From NCBI RefSeq assembly GCF_012272855.1, contig NZ_JAAXCQ010000011.1:1-64000 (forward strand): 64,000 nt of DNA, given 5' to 3'. Under the pieces are notes generated by a model, which searched no databases, was not told the DNA's origin, and worked only from the letters and a program-made list of their open reading frames with translations. Positions 49,880 to 58,213 of the stretch are shown in pieces. Position numbers and translations under genes: made by a program. How positions within the stretch are numbered: position 1 is the first letter of the stretch; each line of letters begins with the position of its first letter. The DNA comes from Arenibacter sp. 6A1 (lineage in GTDB: Bacteria; Bacteroidota; Bacteroidia; Flavobacteriales; Flavobacteriaceae).

Positions 49880-50917
49880 ATGGGAAAACTCGTCCACATA
49901 TTCCTTCTAAGTTATTTGATCTTTTCGGTGACTCCCTTTGGTTATAGTACGGACTTTAAGGAGCATAAGGCAGATGCGAATAAATTTGTAATACCACAAG
50001 ATATTGGCACATTTAAGGGGGATTTTTACGATAGGCACCTCTTTCCTTCTTTATCGGATCAATTGGATTTTAAAAAAGAAATTTTCATCACAGCAGTCAG
50101 CAGTGTAACAGGATTGCTACCATCAGCATTAGGGCTACTTGAAAACGAAGGAAATGTCCCCTTGCAAATCAATCAAGTTCCGAAACAATTTACTGGCCTG
50201 GTCCTAACCCCAAGTCTATTGGGCTTGTTATTGTTTTTATTGCTGGTCGGTTTTGTGAAAATTATACAAAGTAGAAGGAAAAATCATTTTCTGCTGTTAC
50301 AGGTCCAAAAAAAAGAATTGTTAATTCAAGAGATCCGCCATAGGGTTAGGAACAATTTTGAGGTGGTATCTAGCCTGCTTGCCTTGCAAGCAGCCTACGT
50401 AAAGGACCAAAAGCTAAAAGACAGTCTTCACCACTTTCAGACCCGCATTCAGAGTATGAATATGATACATCAAAATTTGTGTCAGGGACACCAATGCGAA
50501 GCTATTGAAATGTCTGGTTATTTTAAAAATTTGGGTGCCTATATGCTCCATACCTACGGGCTAGCGGATAGGGTGCTAATAAAATATGAATTGGAAAAGA
50601 CAAGCCTACCTATAGACATGGCAATATCCTTGGGATTACTAGTGAATGAATTGCTTACGAATTGCCTAAAACATGCCTTCCCAGACGGTTTAAGGGGCAC
50701 GATAAGCATTGGGCTTATAAAGACACCCCTTCATTTAAAACTATGGGTCAGTGATGATGGGGTGGGCATGGGCAATGTCATGGGAACAACAGACAGCGGT
50801 TTTGGCACCCAATTGATGCATCTTTTAGCAAAACAATTGGATGGGGAAATGAGACTGAATAAAAATGCTGGTACCTCCGTGACTTTTGAATTTCAACAAC
50901 CAAAAGCTGTCTTATGA
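49880..50917 (+). CDS. HisKA_2-type sensor histidine kinase
   Basis: 345 aa. A signal-like start, a short outer part, one membrane helix (about 110-133), then the HisKA_2 motif EIRHRVRNNFEVVSSLLALQ with H154, and an ATPase domain with NELLTNCLKHAF and SDDGVGMG. Its stop overlaps the regulator start by four bases. It phosphorylates the LytTR regulator next to it. Confidence 0.92.
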   Translation: MGKLVHIFLLSYLIFSVTPFGYSTDFKEHKADANKFVIPQDIGTFKGDFYDRHLFPSLSDQLDFKKEIFITAVSSVTGLLPSALGLLENEGNVPLQINQVPKQFTGLVLTPSLLGLLLFLLLVGFVKIIQSRRKNHFLLLQVQKKELLIQEIRHRVRNNFEVVSSLLALQAAYVKDQKLKDSLHHFQTRIQSMNMIHQNLCQGHQCEAIEMSGYFKNLGAYMLHTYGLADRVLIKYELEKTSLPIDMAISLGLLVNELLTNCLKHAFPDGLRGTISIGLIKTPLHLKLWVSDDGVGMGNVMGTTDSGFGTQLMHLLAKQLDGEMRLNKNAGTSVTFEFQQPKAVL

Positions 50918-51651
50918 TACTCGAAAAAACTAGAATTTTGGTTGTAGAGGACGATATGATCGTCGCAGCAAATATTTCCCTGCAATTAACAGCCTTGGGA
51001 TATGAAGTCACTGGGATAGAATCGAGGGGAGAAGAAGCCGTGATGCATGCAGGCCTAAATACTCCCGATATTATCATTATGGATATACTACTTAAAGGCA
51101 CCATAAACGGAATAGAAGCAGCAAAAAAGATTCAACAAACCCAGGAAATAGCTATTGTGTACCTGACTGCAAATACGGGTGAAGCTACTTTTTCAAAGGC
51201 GAAAAGTACCCACCCTTATGCCTTTATCCCCAAACCTTTTAATTCCCTACATTTAGAAAGGACCATAGCCTTAGTGGCCGAACAGATAAAGGACCATATA
51301 GGGTATAAATTACACAAACTCGAAAATTTAAAAGTACTTAAAGATCGGATATTTGTTAGGCACAACGGTAAAATGATAAAACTGCTGCTCGATGAAATAC
51401 TCTATATTGAAGCCGATAGGAATTATAGCAATATTGTGACCCAAACGGGAAAATATCTCATCAGTACAACCCTCAAGACGGTAGAAAGTGAACTAATGGC
51501 CTCTGGTTTTATACGGGTACACCGGTCCTATATTGTCAATATGTCAAAATTAGATGTGGTAGCAGATCATCATTTGGAAATCAAACGAAAAGTAATTCCC
51601 ATTAGCAAAGGCCTCAAAGATCACGTTTTAAAACATATACACACCATTTAA
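50914..51651 (+). CDS. LytTR response regulator
   Basis: 245 aa: receiver (phospho-acceptor D57 in IIIMDILLKG) and a C-terminal LytTR DNA-binding domain (about 150-245) with HRSYIVNMSKLD. Translationally coupled to the kinase upstream. Targets unknown; it differs from the regulator at 60894, so the two systems are separate. Confidence 0.94.
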   Translation: MILEKTRILVVEDDMIVAANISLQLTALGYEVTGIESRGEEAVMHAGLNTPDIIIMDILLKGTINGIEAAKKIQQTQEIAIVYLTANTGEATFSKAKSTHPYAFIPKPFNSLHLERTIALVAEQIKDHIGYKLHKLENLKVLKDRIFVRHNGKMIKLLLDEILYIEADRNYSNIVTQTGKYLISTTLKTVESELMASGFIRVHRSYIVNMSKLDVVADHHLEIKRKVIPISKGLKDHVLKHIHTI

Positions 51652-51713
51652 GGTCGCTAGAAACCGCTTACCCAGAAGCTGTTTACGGGGGCTAAGAGCA
51701 ATCTATTATTTCC

Positions 51714-52388
51714 TTAACGTTTAAAGACCTCCGTAGTATCTCCCCTTCCTATTATAACAATATCGGCAATATCCAAAAACAGTCCGGTCTCTACTATGCC
51801 AGGAAGTTGTTTTAGGGTATTTTCCAATTGGGCTACATTACTTATATGGGTGATGTCCAAATCTAAAATATAGTTGCCTTCATCGGTAATAAATGGGCTG
51901 TTGTCCTTTTCCCTAAGGATTGGATTTAAGTTCATTATGCGCAGTTTTTTTATCAAAATCGGCGTAGCAAAGGGAATGGTTTCAATAGGGAGTTTAAACT
52001 TGCCCAATCGGGAGACTTGTTTATGGCAATCGGCAATAATGATATTTAGTTTAGAATTAAAGGCCAGAATCTTTTCCCGCAAAAGAGCGCCACCGCCACC
52101 TTTTATAAGTTGTAAATAGGGATCAAACTCATCCGTGCCGTCTATATTGATGTCTATAGCCGAAATATTGGCGAAATCGGTAAGGGGAATACCATTGGCC
52201 AATGCTAATTCTTTAGTGCTTTCAGACGAGGGGATGCCTATGATGTTCAGTCCCTTGGCCACCTCCTCTGCCAAGGCGGTAATCATATGGGCAGCCGTAG
52301 AACCCGTTCCCAAGCCTATGGTCATCCCATCTTTAATATATTTTATGGCAGCCCTGGCGGCCAATTCCTTTTCTTTTTCTGTGCTCAT
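51714..52388 (-). CDS. rpiA: Ribose-5-phosphate isomerase A
   Basis: 224 aa. Interconverts ribose-5-phosphate and ribulose-5-phosphate in the pentose phosphate pathway. Landmarks: GLGTGSTAAHMI, DGTDEFD and LIKGGGGALLREKI. Last gene of a three-gene run with paiB and the EEP hydrolase. Confidence 0.97.
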   Translation of the reverse strand: MSTEKEKELAARAAIKYIKDGMTIGLGTGSTAAHMITALAEEVAKGLNIIGIPSSESTKELALANGIPLTDFANISAIDINIDGTDEFDPYLQLIKGGGGALLREKILAFNSKLNIIIADCHKQVSRLGKFKLPIETIPFATPILIKKLRIMNLNPILREKDNSPFITDEGNYILDLDITHISNVAQLENTLKQLPGIVETGLFLDIADIVIIGRGDTTEVFKR

Positions 52389-52428
52389 TTTTATGACAGT
52401 TATAGTGGGTGCCCAGCGGGCTTTTGCA

Positions 52429-53043
52429 TTATTTTTTGGTGTTGTTTTTCATCATTTCAGCTATTTCCCTAGCCCCTGAATGCTCTTGGTGCTGTAGCTC
52501 GTCTATAATGTTGGCATGGTCTTGCGATCGGGTTTGCGAAAGCTTATAAGTGGCCTGTATTTCCGTAATAGCGATTTGGAAACCTACGATGCCTTGAACC
52601 TGATTCATGGTCTCAGCAGACATATGGTGTAGGGAAATGGGGTTTTTGGCCACTTTTTCGTGCTTCTCTACCAATTGGTGCAAGGAGGCCAGCACTTCGG
52701 CCTCGCTCAAGATTTTTACGATCCCATACACATGAACCGCAACATAGTTCCAGGTAGGGACTTCCTCGTCCTGGTACCAAGAAGAAGAAATATAACTGTG
52801 GGGGCCATTAAAAATAGCCAACACCTCTCCTTGATCCTTGAAGGATTTCCACTGTGGATTGGCCTTGGAGACATGGCCTACCAAAATATCATTGCCGTCC
52901 TTGTCTACACTTAACTCTAAAGGAATATGGGTTGCCCATGGGCGTCCCTCTAGTTGATTTACCAGAATGCCAAAGCTATTTTGTTTTAAAAATTCCTTTA
53001 CTTCTGCTAGGTTCGTATTCTTATAATGTGATGGGGTATACAT
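52429..53043 (-). CDS. FMN-binding PaiB family protein
   Basis: 204 aa. MYTPSHYKNTNLAEVKEFL, WATHIPLEL, GPHSYISSSWY and PTWNYVAVHVYG are PaiB landmarks. PaiB relatives bind FMN and affect sporulation or protease control in Bacillus. Six bases before its start is the stop of the EEP gene, so they share a transcript; 40 nt after its stop rpiA begins. Confidence 0.85.
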   Translation of the reverse strand: MYTPSHYKNTNLAEVKEFLKQNSFGILVNQLEGRPWATHIPLELSVDKDGNDILVGHVSKANPQWKSFKDQGEVLAIFNGPHSYISSSWYQDEEVPTWNYVAVHVYGIVKILSEAEVLASLHQLVEKHEKVAKNPISLHHMSAETMNQVQGIVGFQIAITEIQATYKLSQTRSQDHANIIDELQHQEHSGAREIAEMMKNNTKK

Positions 53044-53049
53044 GGTACT

Positions 53050-53901
53050 TTACGGATTTACAATGGTAACAAGTACAGGATAATGATCAGAAATATGTTT
53101 GTTGTTGTCCAGTTTGTCATCGATATGCACATAAGACAATACCTGTAGGTTTTGCACAAATATATAATCGATCCTTTGGTCTACTATTTTGTTTAAATCA
53201 AAGCCGTTAAAAGTGCCAACCGGTCCATAGAACGGTTTTTCTGAAACTTCTTGTGCATCGGTCAGATAGTTTTTTAAATATTGTATCGGAGCCTCTTCTG
53301 GACTTAAATTTAAATCGCCCATAAGGACAACCGCTAAGTTTTTGGTGTTGATTTCGGTGATCTTTTTATAGATAAGCTGTGCAGAATTAGCCCTTGCTAG
53401 CGTTCCTATATGATCAAAATGAGTGTTAAAAACCCAAAATTGCTTTTTTGTAGCTACGTTTTCCATCAAGGCATAAGTACAAATACGCTCCATGGATGCA
53501 TCCCATCCTACAGATACCTTTTCGGGGGTGTCCGATAGCCAAAAAGTTTCTGATTGTAGCACCTTAAACTTATCTCTCTTGTAAAAAATAGCGGTGTATT
53601 CTCCCTTGGATTTACCATCATCCCTTCCTACACCAACATAATCATAATTGGGAAGTGCACTGTCTAAATAATCAACTTGGCGATGTAGCCCCTCTTGTAT
53701 CCCTAGAATATCGGTTTCGTAATGCTGTACTAACTTTACCAAGCTAGCCTTTCGATCGTTCCAATTGTTGATGGCATCGCCTTTATTATCGTATTTAATA
53801 TTATAAGAAATAATATTGGTCGTTTGGGAAACAACCGAAGAAGGGAGCAAAAAAAGAATAAGTACAATAGTACAAGAAGCAAGAATGTTTTTCATAACCA
53901 A
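53050..53901 (-). CDS. Exported endonuclease/exonuclease/phosphatase family hydrolase
   Basis: 283 aa with a signal peptide. EEP fold: SYNIKYDN start, ILGIQEGL with the metal-binding glutamate, NTHFDHIG, MGDLNLSP and SDHYPV. It cleaves a phosphodiester or phosphate group in the periplasm; the substrate could be DNA, RNA or a phospholipid head group. First gene of the run with paiB and rpiA. Confidence 0.9.
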   Translation of the reverse strand: MVMKNILASCTIVLILFLLPSSVVSQTTNIISYNIKYDNKGDAINNWNDRKASLVKLVQHYETDILGIQEGLHRQVDYLDSALPNYDYVGVGRDDGKSKGEYTAIFYKRDKFKVLQSETFWLSDTPEKVSVGWDASMERICTYALMENVATKKQFWVFNTHFDHIGTLARANSAQLIYKKITEINTKNLAVVLMGDLNLSPEEAPIQYLKNYLTDAQEVSEKPFYGPVGTFNGFDLNKIVDQRIDYIFVQNLQVLSYVHIDDKLDNNKHISDHYPVLVTIVNP

Positions 53902-54199
53902 GATAGTAAAGTTTAAGAATCCTAAGATCTATTTTAAAAGGTTAAATATCCTGATTTTTTTAAATACGTGCTAATTATTGACGTTTTATATAAGGCTAAA
54001 ATTAAAAAAAGCAGTGCCATGGTGTTTGTAATCATGGCCATTATTTATTGATCCTAGGATTAGATTTTACTGAAAAATGACAATGGAAAACTGTCCATTT
54101 AAAATTGCAGTTGTTTTCTAAAACGGCAGCGAATGGGGTGAAAAGAAGCCATTATAGGAGGTAGCCTTTCAATACTTATAGCCCTTGCTGTAGTAATAT
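53902..54199. other. Gap before repeat copy 2
   Basis: On the minus strand GCCATG (54038-54033) pairs with CATGGC (54021-54016), and seven T follow five bases later (54010-54004). It may be a terminator, with the odd gap reducing confidence. No gene was found. Confidence 0.35.
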
Positions 54200-54279
54200 G
54201 GGCGTTCCCTCCTTCGTCGGTCGGGCACTTCGCTATATCCCTTGCGTTGCTGCGGGGATGCCGCTGCGGTCCCTAACGC
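54200..54279 (-). repeat. 80-nt GC-rich dispersed repeat, copy 2
   Basis: Reverse-complement partner of 45919-45998: same length, 74 of 80 positions identical. It sits between the EEP operon and the DEAD-box helicase. A dispersed element of this kind could be moved by a REP-associated transposase, but none is in the window. Confidence 0.85.
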
Positions 54280-54377
54280 ATTATAATATAGTCCTGTGTC
54301 CCGGTAGTAGTACACCAATGGGTAAGGAGGTGTATGGTGAAGGGCCAGGAAAGAGGGGGCATGGATTAGAAATAAAA

Positions 54378-54423
54378 AACCCAGGACAGGAGGATACATA
54401 AGGTATGCTCCGGTCTTGGGTTC
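54378..54423 (-). terminator. Terminator of the DEAD-box helicase gene
   Basis: Minus strand: AACCCAAGAC pairs with the distal GTCCTGGGTT with one mismatch, an inner GGAG-GCATAC type stem adds strength, and a T-rich run (TTTTTTATTT) follows. Confidence 0.85.
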
Positions 54424-54445
54424 TATTCAGTATACGAAAAAGGAA

Positions 54446-55723
54446 CTAGTCTCTTTTAGGTCTTCCGTTGTCACTGCGTCGGCTGTTGGTCCTGCTTCCA
54501 CCACCTCTGTGTTTGGCATTCACCGGACGTTTTTTGTTTCTGTTGTGATGCGATTTCTTTTTCTCTAAAGGAATTTCGCTAGCCGTATCGTCAACAAAAG
54601 GATGATCGGAAATTACCGGCACCTGTTGATTGATTAACTTTTGTATATCTTTAAGGTAAGGCCTTTCTTCTGCATCGCAAAAGGAAATGGCAACCCCACT
54701 GGCGCTAGCTCTTCCTGTTCTACCGATTCGGTGAACATAGGTTTCCGGAACATTGGGTAAATCGTAGTTGACCACTAGGGCCAATTCCTCTACGTCAATC
54801 CCCCTTGCGGCGATATCCGTAGCAATTAATACTTTTAGCGCTCCGTCCTTAAAGTCGCCCAAAGCCCTTTGCCTTGCAGTTTGGGATTTGTTACCATGTA
54901 TGGCATCGGCCTTAATGTCGGCTTTTGCCAATTGTTTTACAATTTTATTGGCTCCGTGCTTGGTGCGTGAAAAAACCAAGGCAGAATCGTTTGGGTTTTT
55001 TTCCAAAAGGTGAATAAGCAATTCTGGTTTGTTTTTTTTAGTAACAAAATAAACAGCCTGTTCTACCTTTTCGGCCGTAGCCTGTTGTGGTTTAATGGTA
55101 ACCCTATCGAAATCGCCAAGAATTTTTTGGGAAAGTTCTACGATCGCTGGAGGCATAGTTGCCGAAAAGAAAAGCGACTGTCTGTCCGCTGGTAATTTGG
55201 CGATTATTTTTTTAATGTCGTGGATAAAGCCCATGTCCAACATTTGGTCGGCCTCATCTAACACGGCATACTTTATGTCGCGTAAGGAAATAAATCCCTG
55301 GTTCATTAAATCTAATAATCTTCCTGGGGTTGCAATAATCACATCGGCTCCTTTTCTTAAAGCGTCTGTTTGTCTGCCTTGTTTGATACCACCAAAAATT
55401 ACCGTATTTCGAATATCCGTAAAGCGGGAGTAGGAGGTGAAATTTTCACCGATCTGTATGGCCAGTTCCCTGGTTGGGGTAACCACTAGCGCTCTAACTT
55501 TTCTAGGACCGCCATTCTCCTGACGGTCTTGGATCAATTGTTGAATGATAGGAATAGAAAAGGCAGCCGTTTTACCGGTACCTGTTTGTGCACAACCCAA
55601 TAAATCCTTGCCTTTCAGTAAAATAGGAATAGATTGTTCTTGGATTGGAGTTGGATTTGTATATCCTTCGAGCGTAAGAGCCTTTAGGATTGGGGCAGTA
55701 ATGCCTAAGTCTGTGAATGTCAT
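54446..55723 (-). CDS. DEAD-box RNA helicase (RhlE type)
   Basis: 425 aa. Q motif near the start (PTPIQEQSIPILL), Walker A AQTGTGKT, DEAD motif (LDEADQML), SAT (FFSATMPP), and the C-terminal HRIGRTGRA. A basic tail rich in K, R, G, S is typical of cold-adapted helicases that unwind structured RNA. Single gene with its own terminator. Confidence 0.95.
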   Translation of the reverse strand: MTFTDLGITAPILKALTLEGYTNPTPIQEQSIPILLKGKDLLGCAQTGTGKTAAFSIPIIQQLIQDRQENGGPRKVRALVVTPTRELAIQIGENFTSYSRFTDIRNTVIFGGIKQGRQTDALRKGADVIIATPGRLLDLMNQGFISLRDIKYAVLDEADQMLDMGFIHDIKKIIAKLPADRQSLFFSATMPPAIVELSQKILGDFDRVTIKPQQATAEKVEQAVYFVTKKNKPELLIHLLEKNPNDSALVFSRTKHGANKIVKQLAKADIKADAIHGNKSQTARQRALGDFKDGALKVLIATDIAARGIDVEELALVVNYDLPNVPETYVHRIGRTGRASASGVAISFCDAEERPYLKDIQKLINQQVPVISDHPFVDDTASEIPLEKKKSHHNRNKKRPVNAKHRGGGSRTNSRRSDNGRPKRD

Positions 55724-55784
55724 GTATTATGAAAAATATGTGGCAAAGGTAGGCGAATAGTTTGGATAAATCTATTTAATGGTA

Positions 55785-57341
55785 TTATAGTCCCACTATC
55801 GCAGCCTCTGCACAGCGTTCTCCGTCCATGGCAGCCGATACTATTCCCCCGGCGTAACCACCGCCTTCACCACACGGAAAAAGCCCATGGATCTCTGGAT
55901 GCTCCAAATTTTCATTCCTCGGAATGTTTACCGGGGATGAGGTTCTAGATTCTACCCCGACAATATTGGCCTCCTCGGTATAATATCCCTTCATTTTTTC
56001 TCCAAAAGCCATAAATCCACCGCGTAGTCGGCTACCGATAAGTTTTGGTAAAAGGGAATGTAAGGGCGCCGATTTTAATCCCGGCTGATAGGAGGTCGGA
56101 TTTAAACTCGGGGAAAGCTTCCCTTCGACAAAATCTGTTAATCGCTGGGCAGGGGCCACCTGGCTGCGGCCACCCGAGGTAAAGGCAAGACGCTCTAGGT
56201 TCTTTTGGTATTCTAATCCTTTTAAAGGGCCAAAACGTTCGTATTTCGGGATATCTACATCTACATTAATTTCTACGACGATACCCGAGTTGGCATATAG
56301 GTTGTTTCGTTTGGAAGGCGACATACCATTGACCACCACTTCTCCCGGTGCCGTTGCCGCCGGAACTATGAATCCGCCCGGACACATACAAAATGAATAA
56401 ACACCCCTGTTTTTTACCTGCTCGACAAGACTATAAGAGGCTGCCGGTAACAGCTCATTTCGCGATCCGGAACAATGGTATTGGATGCTATCGATAATGT
56501 GTTGCGGGTGTTCTACCCTTACCCCCATAGCAAAGGATTTCGCTTGTATGGCAATATTTTTTTTGTGCAAGAGCTCGTAAATGTCCCTGGCAGAATGGCC
56601 CGTGGCCAAAATTAGACGCGATACTCCCATTTCCTTGCCGTTTTGCAAGACAATACCCTGGATGGCATTGTTTTTAAGGATGATATCGACCATCCTGGAT
56701 TCGAAATGGATTTCTCCGCCAAATTTTATGATGGTCTCCCGAATGTTTTCTACCAATTTTGGTAACTTGTTTGTCCCAATATGAGGGTGGGCATCGACCA
56801 ATATTTCATGGGTGGCACCATGGAATACCAAGTTTTCGAAAATTCTGCGTACGTCTCCTCGTTTAAGACTCCGGGTGTATAGCTTTCCGTCAGAATAGGT
56901 GCCGGCACCGCCTTCCCCAAAGCAGTAGTTAGAATCTTCGTTGACAATATGTTTTTGGTTAATGGCCTTTAAATCGCGTCGGCGATCCTGTACGTTTTTA
57001 CCGCGTTCTAAAACTATGGGTTTGTACCCTAATTCTATACAACGCAGGGCCGCATACATACCTGCAGGTCCAAAACCTATAATATGAATTTCCTTGGCTT
57101 TGGAAACATCCTTATATTCAAAGATATAATCGCTTTTCTCAGGAGCGGCCTCTCTTATATATACCGATACTTTGTAATTAAAGTAAATGGTAGCCTTTCG
57201 AGCGTCTATAGATTTCTTGAGGACCTTTACCGCTGTAATGTCCGCTATATCGACGCCCAAATATTTTGAAGCTTTCTTTGTTAGGATTCCCTCTATGGGT
57301 TCTTCCCTTAAAGTGGTTCTTAGTTGAATGTTTCTTACCAT
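55785..57341 (-). CDS. FAD-dependent dehydrogenase, COG2509 type
   Basis: 518 aa. A small N-terminal domain (about 1-85), then a Rossmann FAD site GFGPAGMYAALRC (about 93-105), LERGKNVQDRR, GEGGAGTYSDGKL, and a C-terminal GEGGGYAGGIVSAAMDG. These proteins are annotated as NAD(P)/FAD-dependent oxidoreductases of unknown substrate. LytTR-like site copy B (57665) points toward this gene. Confidence 0.88.
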   Translation of the reverse strand: MVRNIQLRTTLREEPIEGILTKKASKYLGVDIADITAVKVLKKSIDARKATIYFNYKVSVYIREAAPEKSDYIFEYKDVSKAKEIHIIGFGPAGMYAALRCIELGYKPIVLERGKNVQDRRRDLKAINQKHIVNEDSNYCFGEGGAGTYSDGKLYTRSLKRGDVRRIFENLVFHGATHEILVDAHPHIGTNKLPKLVENIRETIIKFGGEIHFESRMVDIILKNNAIQGIVLQNGKEMGVSRLILATGHSARDIYELLHKKNIAIQAKSFAMGVRVEHPQHIIDSIQYHCSGSRNELLPAASYSLVEQVKNRGVYSFCMCPGGFIVPAATAPGEVVVNGMSPSKRNNLYANSGIVVEINVDVDIPKYERFGPLKGLEYQKNLERLAFTSGGRSQVAPAQRLTDFVEGKLSPSLNPTSYQPGLKSAPLHSLLPKLIGSRLRGGFMAFGEKMKGYYTEEANIVGVESRTSSPVNIPRNENLEHPEIHGLFPCGEGGGYAGGIVSAAMDGERCAEAAIVGL

Positions 57342-57497
57342 GGGGACAAAATTACTTCAATTAATGCAATTATTTAGCCTAGGCCTTATACCTTTTAGAG
57401 GATAAATACACTTTTCTTACAAATAATTGAAAATCACCGAATATTAATCGTGAAATAACCTTATGTGATTGATAATGAGGGTGTGTTTAGTGTTTTT

Positions 57498-57596
57498 CTA
57501 GCTAAGAAAGATTAGGTAAGGAATAATACACTTCATTAAACATAAAATAAAACTGTAAAAAATGTAAATAAATTCTTTAAATCTATTTTTTGTCAT
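57498..57596 (-). CDS. Candidate 32-aa small membrane peptide
   Basis: ATG at 57596, stop at 57498. The translation is a short basic start (MTKNRFKEF) followed by a hydrophobic stretch rich in I, L, Y, F. It is small and the region is AT-rich, so chance is a real option. It stands out because LytTR-like site copy B lies 69 nt upstream, with TAgtTTTT at the spacing seen at copy A (see finding). It could also just be part of the leader of the FAD gene. Confidence 0.3.
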   Translation of the reverse strand: MTKNRFKEFIYIFYSFILCLMKCIIPYLIFLS

Positions 57597-57664
57597 TATA
57601 TTTAAGTTTCATAAGAAAGGTTAAAAACTAGTTTGTTATTTGTTGGTTTGTTAGTTTGAATGTA

Positions 57665-57674
57665 ACCGAACTGT
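57665..57674 (-). promoter_or_regulatory. LytTR-type site, copy B (ACAGTTCGGT on the minus strand)
   Basis: Exact ACAGTTCGGT. TAgtTTTT at 57630-57623 is 35 nt after it and an ATG at 57596 is 69 nt after it, matching the layout of copies A and C. Confidence 0.5.
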
Positions 57675-57688
57675 TTTTAATTTAAAGG

Positions 57689-57712
57689 AAAGGACGTAGG
57701 GGTACGTCCTTT
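57689..57712. terminator. Hairpin in the gap, direction unclear
   Basis: AAAGGACGTA / TACGTCCTTT, loop GGGG, then TTCTATTTT on the plus strand. No plus-strand gene ends here; a minus-strand gene at 57767 does, so it may serve that candidate. It could also end a small RNA. Confidence 0.6.
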
Positions 57713-57766
57713 TCTATTTTCATTTGGTGTACAATGCTGGGAAAAAACAATCCAATCTAATCCTAA

Positions 57767-57955
57767 CTAAAGGCTTGTCTCAGTATATAGCGCTAGAGTA
57801 TTCTCTTTCCATGTCGCTATAATCCTCTTTACCAACTCGTCCTTCATTAATGACAGTTCGGTTATTCTTTTTTCCAAAAGCTTCTTGTTTGTTTCAGATT
57901 TGTGCTGTTCGTAAACAAAGAAAACTGTTATGCAAAAAATAATACTAATCGTCAT
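57767..57955 (-). CDS. Candidate 62-aa protein with one membrane helix and a coiled coil
   Basis: MTISIIFCITVFFVYE at the start is a membrane segment; the rest is a charged coiled coil (KKLLEKRITELSLMKDEL). The composition looks like a real small protein, and a terminator-like hairpin lies downstream. Its first 26 bases overlap divergently with the plus-strand candidate at 57930, so at most one of the two is likely in use as drawn. Low confidence. Confidence 0.3.
   Translation of the reverse strand: MTISIIFCITVFFVYEQHKSETNKKLLEKRITELSLMKDELVKRIIATWKENTLALYTETSL
57853..57862 (+). promoter_or_regulatory. LytTR-type site, copy A (ACAGTTCGGT)
   Basis: Followed, after two bases that differ, by the same TTCTTTTTT as copy C (59720), 21 of 23 positions alike. 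CAgaTTTG at 57895-57902 is a near-consensus -7 element 33 nt after it. The ATG at 57930 is 68 nt after it. Confidence 0.55.
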
Positions 57956-58193
57956 TGCAATGCTCGTAGAACAACTTTCGGCGGGTCAATTAAAAAATAC
58001 CTCCGGAATCGATATCGAGGAAAAATTCGAATGTTCTCCCCAAAATTTTACAAACTTAGAAGAGGTACGGTCTTTAGATTGTCTATTTTATACCTGTCAG
58101 AGGGGGATTTCCTGTTATGAGCATACTCCTCTAGCTATTTTAGTTTTTGCTAACTTTAAGCCAGAAAGCAGTGTTTCATCTAAGAGCGAGTAG
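57930..58193 (+). CDS. Small exported cysteine-containing protein, candidate first gene of the 2TM operon
   Basis: 87 aa. Hydrophobic signal-like start (MQKIILIVIAML), then a soluble part with four cysteines (one each in FECSP, LDCLF, YTCQR, SCYEH), like a small secreted or periplasmic ligand. LytTR site copy A and a -7 element precede it, and the kinase starts 20 nt after its stop. No family recognised. It could be a leader without protein function. It conflicts with the minus-strand frame at 57767. Confidence 0.45.
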   Translation: MQKIILIVIAMLVEQLSAGQLKNTSGIDIEEKFECSPQNFTNLEEVRSLDCLFYTCQRGISCYEHTPLAILVFANFKPESSVSSKSE

Positions 58194-58213
58194 AGTAATT
58201 AGTGTTTTGTACT

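Noticed and set aside
45919-54279. The two 80-nt repeats as ends of an insertion sequence or composite transposon
   Set aside because: No transposase between or near them, and the genes between are ordinary chromosomal genes.
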